Positions 8,243 through 15,102 of a DNA stretch of 64,000 nt are shown piece after piece; within the stretch, counting starts at the first letter, position 1; the number at the start of each line of letters is the position of its first letter. Both the position numbers and the translations under genes were made by a program. Source of the stretch: Clostridiales bacterium (GTDB taxonomy: Bacteria > Bacillota > Clostridia > Christensenellales > Aristaeellaceae); the NCBI GenBank assembly GCA_004557905.1, contig SFFH01000006.1, positions 1 through 64,000 of the forward strand, written 5' to 3'. The notes beneath the pieces are model-generated. The model searched no databases. It worked only from the letters and a program-made list of their open reading frames with translations, and had not been told where the DNA came from.

Positions 8243-9112
8243 ATGAGAAGCTTCGCCGTGCTGACGGACTCTGCGTGCGATCTGCCGCCGGAGATGGCAG
8301 AAAAGCATCATATTGATATTCTGAATCTGAAAATCGCGCTGGACGGCGTGGGCTACACGGAGCGCGTCGATTTCACGCCCGAGGAGTTCGCGGAGATGCT
8401 GCGCCATTCCTCCGGCATGCCGACGACCTCGCAGGTGACGCAGTTCGAGTTCTTCGAGCAGTTCGAGCGCTATGGCCGTGAGGGCGTGGAGGAGGTGCTT
8501 TACATCTCCATCAACGCGACCGGCTCCGCGACGAACGCCAACGCGCATGCCGCAGCGGCGCAGTTTCACGAGGAATATCCGGACAGTCCGATGAAAATTT
8601 CCATCGTGGACAGCCATTCCTATTCCGTGACCTACGGCCTGGAGTGCTGCAGGGCCAGCGACATGCTGGCTGAGGGCAGGCCGATGGACGAGGTCGTCGA
8701 CTATCTCAACGACCGCTTCGCGCGCCTGGAGCTGGTCATCACCGCTTACAACTTGAGAATCATCCGCAAGTCCGGCCGCGTCAGCGCGGCGGCGGCCATC
8801 GCGGGCGATCTGCTGGGCATCCATCCGGTGATCACGCTGATCGACGGCGAGAGCCATGTGGTCAGGAAGGTGCGCGGCGACAAGATGGTCGTCTCCGCGG
8901 TGATCAACCACTGCAAGAACCACATGGTGCCCGGCACGGCGTACTACGTCGGCGTGACAAACACGAAGTACTTTGACGAGTATGCCCGGGCGGCGGAGGA
9001 AATCATCGGCTATCCGCCTGCGGGCCTGTTCCATCTGGGCAGCGCGGTGTGCTCCAACACCGGCCCTGAGTGCGAGGCGATGCTCTATGAGGGCGCAAAG
9101 CGCGAACGGTAA
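8243..9112 (+). CDS. DegV family fatty-acid-binding protein
   Basis: The 289-residue protein begins with the DegV signature VLTDSACDLP and has the TTSQVT motif and the helix-rich second domain with RKSGRVS. Family members bind a fatty acid between two domains; some act as FakB, presenting fatty acids to the kinase FakA for phosphorylation before phospholipid synthesis. No fakA is seen here. ATG 8243 is preferred because GAAAGGA is well spaced; ATG 8234 overlaps that site. It lies alone between its own promoter and terminator. Confidence 0.92.
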   Translation: MRSFAVLTDSACDLPPEMAEKHHIDILNLKIALDGVGYTERVDFTPEEFAEMLRHSSGMPTTSQVTQFEFFEQFERYGREGVEEVLYISINATGSATNANAHAAAAQFHEEYPDSPMKISIVDSHSYSVTYGLECCRASDMLAEGRPMDEVVDYLNDRFARLELVITAYNLRIIRKSGRVSAAAAIAGDLLGIHPVITLIDGESHVVRKVRGDKMVVSAVINHCKNHMVPGTAYYVGVTNTKYFDEYARAAEEIIGYPPAGLFHLGSAVCSNTGPECEAMLYEGAKRER

Positions 9113-9135
9113 TCCCATTCTGATACAGAAAACAG

Positions 9136-9165
9136 GCGCCTGCCGGGCAAACCGGCGGGCGCTTT
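9136..9165 (+). terminator. Terminator of degV-like gene
   Basis: GCGCCTGCCGG (9136-9146) pairs with CCGGCGGGCGC (9152-9162), with one wobble pair, then TTT. Confidence 0.7.
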
Positions 9166-9229
9166 GCTGCGATGCGAAAGATTTTTGAAAAACGTAAAGA
9201 ATGATTGACAACAATTGATTGGAAACCCC

Positions 9230-9258
9230 TTGACAGAATTTGACGGATGGCCTATAAT
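9230..9258 (+). promoter_or_regulatory. Perfect consensus sigma-A promoter of the radical SAM peptide cassette
   Basis: TTGACA (9230-9235), exactly 17 bases, then TATAAT (9253-9258). A second TTGACA at 9205-9210 has no matching -10 and is probably fortuitous. Confidence 0.85.
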
Positions 9259-9264
9259 AATACA

Positions 9265-9411
9265 CGATAATCGATGCTTAGATGGTTTTGATAAGAACGC
9301 ATCAAGCACGGGATTAGAACGAGCCGGGAAGCATTCCGGCGGAAGCGGCTGGCTTCCACGTCTGCGCATAAGGCGCCGGAAGACGCTGCTATGGCGAGGC
9401 AAGAGGAAAAA
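9265..9411 (+). other. Long structured 5' leader of the cassette
   Basis: About 145 bases lie between the inferred transcription start and the first start codon. Short hairpins can be drawn: GATG with CATC (about 9281-9303), GCCGG with CCGGC (9322-9339) and GGAAGC with GCTTCC (about 9340-9358). It matches no riboswitch class I recognise. It may be a control leader or only spacer. Confidence 0.45.
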
Positions 9412-9705
9412 ATGAACGGAAACGGACTGGAAAAGCGCTACCGCGCCAACGGCAATTATGTCTACCGGAAGATCGCGGGCGAGGGCGTGCTGATTCCCTC
9501 GGGCGACCTGCCGGGCAACGTGATGGTGACGCTGAGCGAGACATGTGCTTTCCTGTGGGAGCAGCTGCAGGAGCCCAGGACGGTCGGCGATTTGATCGCA
9601 GCGGCAAGGGCGGCATATGATGATCCGAATCATGAGCTGGAAGCGCAGATTCGGGAATTTGTAGAGGATAGAGTGAAAACAGGACACATCTGGGAGGTAA
9701 GATAA
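9412..9705 (+). CDS. PqqD-like RiPP precursor recognition protein
   Basis: A 97-residue protein with the winged-helix layout of PqqD/RRE proteins: an N-terminal strand segment (YVYRKIAGEGVLIP), then LSETCAFLWEQLQEPRTVGDLIAA and a C-terminal helix rich in acidic residues. Such proteins bind leader peptides of ribosomally made, modified peptides and hand them to a radical SAM enzyme. ATG 9412, after AGAGGAA, is preferred; an in-frame ATG at 9391 has no good ribosome binding site. Its stop codon TAA abuts the ATG of the candidate precursor, and the radical SAM gene follows, which fits the PqqD role. Confidence 0.8.
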   Translation: MNGNGLEKRYRANGNYVYRKIAGEGVLIPSGDLPGNVMVTLSETCAFLWEQLQEPRTVGDLIAAARAAYDDPNHELEAQIREFVEDRVKTGHIWEVR

Positions 9706-10191
9706 ATGGAAAAGAGAATTTGGAGCAAGCCGGAGATGCACGAGTTCGCGTTCGCGGCGAATGAGTATGTGGCGGCGTGTGGAGATCAGAATAAGGTGTA
9801 TAAGTTTATTTGCGATGCAGCAGCAGGTCCGCTTTATTATTGGAAAAAGTTTACACAGCAATGGCAATGGAATGAGAATTGGCAAGGTGGAAGCTTTATT
9901 GATGTTCCAACTGATTGGACTAAAAATGATGGAGTTGTAGATGGTGTGCCAACTGGTGATGTTGGAAAGGCTGATCACCTTGTTGGCTGGCTCGGAGGGG
10001 AATATCATCCTTGTAGTGCGGAACATGAAGCGTCTGTAAACGATGACTTTTATGACGGCTTTGTTGATTATGACAATAATCAACAATATGATGATGGCGA
10101 GGGCGTTATTGTCTGGCGTGGTGAGAATGGCAATAATGGCCATGCTACCAAGAACTTGAACATGGCCACTTGGGAAACTGCAAAGTCCTAA
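9706..10191 (+). CDS. Candidate RiPP precursor, AT-rich, NEYVAACG leader-like motif
   Basis: A 161-residue protein that I cannot assign to a named family. GGAGG lies 8 bases before ATG 9706. Residues 1-27 look leader-like: KPEMHEFAFAANEYVAACGD follows a basic N-terminus. Only three Cys occur (25, 36, 103). The body is rich in Trp, Tyr, Asn, Asp and Gly, with no signal peptide or membrane segment. From about codon 26 the gene becomes visibly AT-rich while its neighbours and its own 5' end are GC-rich, suggesting an exchanged or fast-changing body. Residues 121-132 fit an EF-hand-like loop. Its place between a PqqD-like gene and a radical SAM/SPASM gene suggests it is their substrate; an unmodified secreted or binding protein remains possible. 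Confidence 0.65.
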   Translation: MEKRIWSKPEMHEFAFAANEYVAACGDQNKVYKFICDAAAGPLYYWKKFTQQWQWNENWQGGSFIDVPTDWTKNDGVVDGVPTGDVGKADHLVGWLGGEYHPCSAEHEASVNDDFYDGFVDYDNNQQYDDGEGVIVWRGENGNNGHATKNLNMATWETAKS

Positions 10192-10205
10192 TAACAAATA
10201 CCCAT

Positions 10206-10234
10206 GCTGGAGGCGCAATCCTCCGGCTTTTTTT
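10206..10234 (+). terminator. Terminator between precursor and radical SAM genes
   Basis: GCTGGAGG (10206-10213) pairs with CCTCCGGC (10220-10227), followed by seven T. It lies 15 bases after the precursor stop and 17 before the enzyme start. Readthrough would give much precursor mRNA and little enzyme mRNA. Confidence 0.85.
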
Positions 10235-10250
10235 CATAAGGAGAACGGAC

Positions 10251-11381
10251 ATGGAACACCTGGAGGGCGCGACGTCAGCGGAGCGCGTGCTGATTGACCG
10301 CGCCAGCGCGCAGAGGCTGCCCATCAACGGCAGCATCGAACTGCTGCCGCTGTGCAACATGAACTGCGACATGTGCTATGTGCGCCTGTCGCGCGAGGAG
10401 ATGGAGCGGCAGGGATGCCTGCGCACGGCGGAGGAATGGCTGGCCGTTGCCCGGCAGATGAGGGACGCCGGCACGCTGTTTCTGTTGCTCACGGGCGGCG
10501 AGCCGCTGATCTACCCGGAGTTCAAGCAGCTCTATCTGGCGATGCGTGAGTTGGGCTTTCTGCTCACGATCAACACCAACGGCACGCTGATCGACGAGGA
10601 ATGGGCGGCGTTCTTCGGGAAGCACAAGCCCCGGCGCGTCAACATCACGCTCTACGGCGCGGACGAGCAGGCATACGCCAGCCTGTGCCACTATCCCGGC
10701 GGCTTTGCGCGCGTCACGCGCGGCGTGCGCCTGCTGCGGGAACAGGGCGTGGAGGTGAAGCTCGGCGTCAGCCTGACGCCGCAGAACAGGGAGGAGCTCG
10801 ACCGCCTGTTCGCCGTCGGCGCGGAGCTGGGCGTGCCCGTCCACGTCGATACCTACATGATGCCCGCCGAGCGGGAGCGCAGCCTTCCGTTTGACATGCA
10901 GGCACGCCTGTCGCCCGAGGAGGCGGCGCAGGGGCGCGTCCGCGCGTTCCTGCTGGCGATGGGGCCGGAGAGCTTTCTGGAATTCGCGGCCCGGCACCTG
11001 ATGCTCACCCGGCAGATGCCAGAGCCGGTGCTGCCCAACCGGATGCACTGCCTGGCGGGCAGCTGCTCGTTCACGATCAACTGGCAGGGGCAGATGCGCC
11101 CGTGCGTGGTGATGAACAGCCCGGCGGCGGACGTGTTTGCGCTGGGCTTTGACGCGGCCTGGCAGCGCCTCCGGGCGGAGGCGGACGCCATCGTGCTGAG
11201 CGAAGCCTGCGCAGCCTGTCCGCTGCGTGCCCTCTGCCGCACCTGCGCGGCCAGCGCCATGCTGGAAACGGGCCGCTATGACGGTGTGCCGGCATACATG
11301 TGCCGCTATACGAAGGAGACGTACCGGCTGCTAGCGGCGTTCTGCGCGCGTGCGGCGCGGGAGAAAGGGGAGGAGAGCTGA
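10251..11381 (+). CDS. Radical SAM/SPASM peptide-modifying enzyme
   Basis: The 376-residue protein has the radical SAM cluster motif C35-x3-C39-x2-C42 (CNMNCDMC), the TGGEPLIYPEF SAM-binding segment and a later ITLYGAD strand. The C-terminal third carries a SPASM-type Cys set (C267, C272, C285, C320, C323, C329, C332, C351) that should hold auxiliary 4Fe-4S clusters. Such enzymes crosslink or otherwise modify RiPP precursors after 5'-deoxyadenosyl radical formation. ATG 10251 is chosen from AAGGAG at 10238-10243; an in-frame extension to 10170 would cross the terminator hairpin. A PqqD-like partner and a candidate substrate precede it. No transporter or protease follows. Confidence 0.9.
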   Translation: MEHLEGATSAERVLIDRASAQRLPINGSIELLPLCNMNCDMCYVRLSREEMERQGCLRTAEEWLAVARQMRDAGTLFLLLTGGEPLIYPEFKQLYLAMRELGFLLTINTNGTLIDEEWAAFFGKHKPRRVNITLYGADEQAYASLCHYPGGFARVTRGVRLLREQGVEVKLGVSLTPQNREELDRLFAVGAELGVPVHVDTYMMPAERERSLPFDMQARLSPEEAAQGRVRAFLLAMGPESFLEFAARHLMLTRQMPEPVLPNRMHCLAGSCSFTINWQGQMRPCVVMNSPAADVFALGFDAAWQRLRAEADAIVLSEACAACPLRALCRTCAASAMLETGRYDGVPAYMCRYTKETYRLLAAFCARAAREKGEES

Positions 11382-11385
11382 CAAA

Positions 11386-11500
11386 GGGGGACCTCATCCG
11401 ACACGGCGGGGAAACTCCCTCAGGAGGGAGCCTTCATCAAGCCGGTATCCAGCTTGAGGAAGGGGGACCATCCGAAGGATGGTGGAAGGAGTTCCGTGCG
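11386..11500. repeat. Dispersed intergenic repeat A, divergent copy 1
   Basis: It starts GGGGGACCTCATCCGACACGG like the copies at 11504 and 33537. It then diverges, but keeps CTCAGGAGGGAGCC, which also occurs in copy 2, and contains GGACCATCC and GGATGGT as a small inverted repeat. It lies directly after the radical SAM gene. Confidence 0.6.
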
Positions 11501-11503
11501 CAT

Positions 11504-11612
11504 GGGGACCTCATCCGACACGGCTGCGCCGTGCCACCTTCCCCAGAGGGGAAGGCTGGGTTGGTCGGCGGCTCCCACAGGAGGGAGCCTTTGACGAAGG
11601 CTTGTTTGGCTC
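11504..11612. repeat. Dispersed intergenic repeat A, copy 2
   Basis: GGGGACCTCATCCG is followed by a palindromic CACGGCTGCGCCGTG, then CCACCTTCCCC and GGGGAAGG, which pair as a stem. The same arrangement recurs at 33537-33590. I recall similar elements being common between genes in gut Clostridia; this is memory, not a search result. Confidence 0.7.
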
Positions 11613-11626
11613 ACATGGCATAGCAA

Positions 11627-11658
11627 AAGGCCCGGAACGAGCGCTCGTTCCGGGCCTT
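11627..11658 (-). terminator. Terminator of lysC
   Basis: A perfect palindrome built of AAGGCCCGGAACGAGC and its complement, 28 bases after the lysC stop. On the minus strand it runs into TTTTGC. It may also stop transcripts from the radical SAM side. Confidence 0.75.
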
Positions 11659-11685
11659 GATCTTCTGCTTTGATGCGTCCGCCGC

Positions 11686-13020
11686 TCACCAGCGGGGCTC
11701 TTCCTTCGTCACAAACTCGCGGTAGATGGCGCGGGTGGCGACCTCGAAGTCGAGGTTATCCACACCGACGATGATGTTCAGCTCGCTGGAGCCCTGGTCG
11801 ATCAGGCGGATGTTGACGCCCGCGCGGGTCAGCGCGTTGAAGATGCGCGCGGAGGTGCCCTTGGAGCGCACCATGCCGCGGCCCACGGTCGCAATCAGCG
11901 CGAGGCCGGAGTGAATCTCCACGGAATCCGGCTGGCACAGCTCGTGAATGCGCTGCACCAGGCGCTCCTTCTTGCCCTCCAGCGCCGCCTCGTGCACGAC
12001 GACGCACATCGTGTCGATGCCAGAGGGCATGTGCTCAAAGGAGATGCCCTGCTCCTCGATGGCCTGAAGCAGGCGGCGGCCAAAGCCCAGCTCGGCGTTC
12101 ATCATCGCCTTTTCGACGTTGATGATCGCGAAGTTCTTGTGGCCGGCGATGCCGGTGATCGTGTACGGGCTGTCGTATTCCTCCGCCTCGTAGCCGATGA
12201 CGGTGCCCGGCGCGGTCGGATCGTTGGTGTTGCGGATGTTCGTCGGGATGCCCGCGATGCGCACCGGGAAGATCGCGTCCTCATGCAGCACGGAGGCGCC
12301 CATGTAGGACAGCTCGCGCAGCTCGCGATAGGTCACATAGCGGATCGGCTCCGGATTGCGCACGATGCGCGGGTCGGCCATCAGGCAGCCGGACACATCC
12401 GTCCAGTTCTCGTACAGGTCGGCGTTCGCCGCGCGCGCGACGATGGCGCCTGTGATGTCGCTGCCGCCGCGGGAGAAGGTCTTCACGTTGCCGTGGGAGT
12501 CGCAGCCGTAGAAGCCCGGCACGACGGCGTGCGTGTGCTCCTTCAGGATGGCGCCCAGGACTTCCTGCGTCTTTGCACTGTCCAGGCGGCCCTCCTCGTC
12601 AAAGAAAATCCCCGTCTGCGGATCGACAAAGTCCCAGCCCATGTAATCGGCCAGCAGGATGCCGTTGAGGTATTCGCCGCGGCTGGCGGCATAGTCCGCG
12701 CCCGCGCCAAGCTGGATGTTCTTATGAACCTCCTCAAGGTGCGCGTCCAAATCGACTTTCAGCGAAAGCGCCTGCGCGATGCCGTGATAGCGCTCGCGGA
12801 TTTTGTCAAATGCAGGGGCGATGTCCTTGCCGGCAGCGGCCAGACGGTTGCATTCGTAGAACAGATCCGTGACCTTGATATCGGTGGAGCAGCGCTTGCC
12901 TGGCGCGCTCGGCACCACGATGCATCGCTCTGCATCCAGAAGCAGAATTTCCTTGACCTTCCTGAACTGCTCAGCGCTGGCCAGCGAACTTCCGCCGAAT
13001 TTTGCTACCTTGATCCCCAT
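11686..13020 (-). CDS. lysC: Aspartate kinase
   Basis: The 444-residue enzyme phosphorylates aspartate in the first step to lysine, threonine, methionine and diaminopimelate. VAKFGGSSLA at the N-terminus is the kinase signature, and FSRGGSDITGA is the nucleotide/substrate loop. The C-terminal third holds two ACT domains (ITGIAGHKNFAIINVEK and ALIATVGRGM with LIDQGSSELNIIVG), the site of feedback inhibition. The ATG at 13018-13020 follows GGAGGG. The inferred leader is only about 60 bases, so there is no room for a lysine riboswitch. hom, the third enzyme of the same pathway, lies at 19245. Confidence 0.95.
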   Translation of the reverse strand: MGIKVAKFGGSSLASAEQFRKVKEILLLDAERCIVVPSAPGKRCSTDIKVTDLFYECNRLAAAGKDIAPAFDKIRERYHGIAQALSLKVDLDAHLEEVHKNIQLGAGADYAASRGEYLNGILLADYMGWDFVDPQTGIFFDEEGRLDSAKTQEVLGAILKEHTHAVVPGFYGCDSHGNVKTFSRGGSDITGAIVARAANADLYENWTDVSGCLMADPRIVRNPEPIRYVTYRELRELSYMGASVLHEDAIFPVRIAGIPTNIRNTNDPTAPGTVIGYEAEEYDSPYTITGIAGHKNFAIINVEKAMMNAELGFGRRLLQAIEEQGISFEHMPSGIDTMCVVVHEAALEGKKERLVQRIHELCQPDSVEIHSGLALIATVGRGMVRSKGTSARIFNALTRAGVNIRLIDQGSSELNIIVGVDNLDFEVATRAIYREFVTKEEPRW

Positions 13021-13088
13021 TTCGGAAGCCCTCCGATTTTCCTCTATCAGATATGATTTATCAATTCTGCGAATAGTAAGCAGATACA

Positions 13089-13117
13089 ATTGTATAGAAT
13101 GACGCCTGTAAAGTCAA
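13089..13117 (-). promoter_or_regulatory. Sigma-A promoter of lysC
   Basis: On the minus strand, TTGACT (13112-13117), a 17-base spacer and TACAAT (13089-13094). Confidence 0.7.
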
Positions 13118-13319
13118 GAAGATTCCGCCACACCCCGGAAAATATGCGGGTTTTGCCGAAAAGCTCGCAAAGAATTCAACCATTTCCGACATTGGGCAGG
13201 GGAGAGACGTGCTTTCCCTGAGCATCCTATGCTGTGCACAGAGGCGCGGTGAGACCAAGGGCATGCCAGTTACGCGCGGGGGAAGGAAAAGGCCTGCTGT
13301 AATTGTGATTGCAGCGAAC
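13118..13319. other. Intergenic stretch between gerW and lysC
   Basis: No gene, RNA motif or repeat is recognised. It sits between the gerW terminator and the lysC promoter, both on the minus strand. Confidence 0.5.
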
Positions 13320-13341
13320 GAAAAAAGCGGGCATCGCCCGC
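13320..13341 (-). terminator. Terminator of gerW
   Basis: On the minus strand GCGGGC pairs with GCCCGC (within 13327-13341) and runs into TTTTTT, just after the gerW stop. Confidence 0.75.
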
Positions 13342-13344
13342 CGG

Positions 13345-13770
13345 TTATTCCTGATAGGCTGCGCGCACCTGCTGCGAAGGCTTGCGCTGCGTGTCCTCCT
13401 CCTCGCCCATGGCCTTGAGGCCCTCCAGCGCCTGCGGGATCATCTCCACAATGCGCTCCATGGGCGAGGTGCAGTTGGCGCTCAGCAGCCGCACGCCGTT
13501 TTGCGAGCACACCAAAAAGCCCATCGGATGCACGGACACGCCCGCGCCCGCGCCGCCCGCAAAGGGCATCTCCTCCGTCTGCGGGCGCATGGTGCCGCAA
13601 AGGTATTCGCCGCCGCCCGCCACAAAGCCGAACGACACCTTTGAAATCGGAATGATCGTCGAGCCGTCCTGCGTCTGCACAGGATCGCCGACCACCGTAT
13701 TGACGTCCACCATCTCCCGGATGCTCTCCATGGACGTGCCCATCAGGCTCTCAATGGGATGCTTTTCCAC
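13345..13770 (-). CDS. gerW: GerW family sporulation/germination protein (YtfJ-like)
   Basis: A 141-residue protein of the YtfJ/GerW family, linked to spore germination in Bacillus. It shows the family pattern: an N-terminal helix (HPIESLMGTSMESIREMVD), GDPVQTQDGSTIIPISKVSFGF and then a Gly-rich GGEYLCG and FAGGAGAGVSVHPMGFLV. The start is inferred as the GTG at 13768-13770, preceded by GGAGAGAGGG, because no ATG fits. The upstream DUF2953-like gene overlaps its start by 28 bases, the arrangement common in spore formers. Its presence supports an endospore-forming host. Confidence 0.88.
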   Translation of the reverse strand: MEKHPIESLMGTSMESIREMVDVNTVVGDPVQTQDGSTIIPISKVSFGFVAGGGEYLCGTMRPQTEEMPFAGGAGAGVSVHPMGFLVCSQNGVRLLSANCTSPMERIVEMIPQALEGLKAMGEEEDTQRKPSQQVRAAYQE

Positions 13771-14318
13771 CCGAATCCCTCTCTCCTGGTCTTTCTCACA
13801 GCGGTTTTGATCACTGCGAACATAATATCGCCCGCCTGGCACGAGAATATGCAGCGGGCGTGCGCGACGAGGCCCACGCCGCCGAAGTCCGGCGTGATGC
13901 GCAGCACGCACGGCGCATCGCTGCTAAGGCATGCGCGCAGCGCCAGCACCAGCGCGCGGATGGAGCCCGCGGCCACCGCCGTCCATGCCGCATCCTCGAA
14001 GCCCAGGCGCGCGCGCAGCGTGATCTGCTCCAGCCTGCCTGCGTGCACAGCGGCAAGCATATACGGCCGGGCGATGCGCAGCCGCCGGATGTGCAGCTTC
14101 GTCGGCTTTGAAAAATGAAGCGGTGCGCCGTAGCGCGGCGTGATGTGCAGGAAGAAGCCGTCCTCTCCGCGCCGGAGCACGCCGTCAAAGCGCAGCTCCA
14201 CGCCGGCCGCGCCCGCCGCAAGCGACAGGCTGCTTCCCGCGCCGCAGATGGATGCATCCGCCTGCAGGCGCACGCGCAGCGCCAGCAGCAGATAGACCGC
14301 GGCAATCAGGCTCAGCAT
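13743..14318 (-). CDS. DUF2953-like membrane-associated protein
   Basis: A 191-residue protein with an N-terminal hydrophobic segment (LSLIAAVYLLLAL) that may anchor or export it, followed by strands typical of the DUF2953 family often found beside gerW. The C-terminal part includes ALRACLSSDAPCVLRITPDFGG and ends in basic residues. The function is unknown. ATG 14318 follows AAGGGGG; an in-frame TTG six bases upstream is less likely. Overlap with gerW implies translational coupling. Confidence 0.75.
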   Translation of the reverse strand: MLSLIAAVYLLLALRVRLQADASICGAGSSLSLAAGAAGVELRFDGVLRRGEDGFFLHITPRYGAPLHFSKPTKLHIRRLRIARPYMLAAVHAGRLEQITLRARLGFEDAAWTAVAAGSIRALVLALRACLSSDAPCVLRITPDFGGVGLVAHARCIFSCQAGDIMFAVIKTAVRKTRREGFGWKSIPLRA

Positions 14319-14396
14319 GCGCAAACCCCCTTTTCAATCGCCGGGATATCCTGTATAATGACAGAAGCAAAACCATTTTATGCCCATGGAGGACGC

Positions 14397-14993
14397 ATGA
14401 AACTGATTTCCTGGAACGTCAACGGCCTGCGCGCATGCCTTGGCAAGGGCTTTGGCGATTACTTCACCGCGCAGGACGCGGACTTCTTCTGCCTGCAGGA
14501 GACGAAAATGCAGCCCGGTCAGGCGCAGATTCCCGCCGAGGGATATCACGAATACTTCTATTCCGCCGAGAAAAAGGGCTATTCCGGCACGGCCATCCTC
14601 GCCAAGCGCGAGCCGCTCTCCGTGGCCTACGGCATGGGCAGCGAGCTGCACGACCATGAGGGCCGCCTCATCACATTTTCGGATGTACCTGATGCGGCTG
14701 GACGAGCGCAAGCCCGTGATCGTCTGCGGCGATATGAACGTCGCCCACAAGGAGATCGACCTCAAGAACCCGAAGACCAACGTGAACAACGCCGGCTTCA
14801 CCCCGCAGGAGCGCGCCGCGATGACGAAGCTGCTGGAGAGCGGCTTTGTCGACAGCGCGCGAACAACGCGGGGTGGCGCATCGACTACTTCCTCGTCTCC
14901 GAGCGCATCAAGGACAGGGTCACCGCCGCGCGGATTGACAGCGACGTGATGGGCAGCGACCACTGCCCGGTCGTGCTGGAGATCGATCTGTAA
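14397..14993 (+). pseudogene. xth: Exonuclease III, two internal deletions with frameshifts
   Basis: The start MKLISWNVNGLRACLGKGF and end WRIDYFLVSERIKDRV...DVMGSDHCPVVLEIDL are clear exodeoxyribonuclease III (AP endonuclease) sequence. About 33 codons are missing near 14685, after EGRLITF, including the YTPN segment. The conserved middle LDERKPVIVCGDMNVAHKEIDL then continues in another frame. A second loss of about 20 codons near 14868 (the FRYFYPDxEGxYSWWSYR region) restores the first frame. The reading frame stays open but about 60 residues would be nonsense and catalytic segments are absent, so the product should be inactive. GGAGG precedes ATG 14397. Either a decaying gene or an assembly error. 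Confidence 0.85.
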
Positions 14994-15102
14994 GGGGACG
15001 ATGGGGTTGCCGCTCCTGACCTGCTCCACTTTATGCCGGCTTCACCCGTTTTCTGCGGGATGAAGGCTCCCGAAAATTGCTCTGCAAGAAAGGAATTCTG
15101 CG

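Noticed and set aside
9205..9210. Second TTGACA upstream of the cassette promoter
   Set aside because: No -10 box at a usable distance; the downstream TTGACA/TATAAT pair is perfect.
11479..11673. Open frames inside dispersed repeat A and the lysC terminator
   Set aside because: Coding signal comes from repeat and palindromic DNA; no start site.
13021..13088. Possible lysine riboswitch before lysC
   Set aside because: The promoter at 13089-13117 leaves only about 60 bases of leader, too short for that riboswitch, and no motif is seen.
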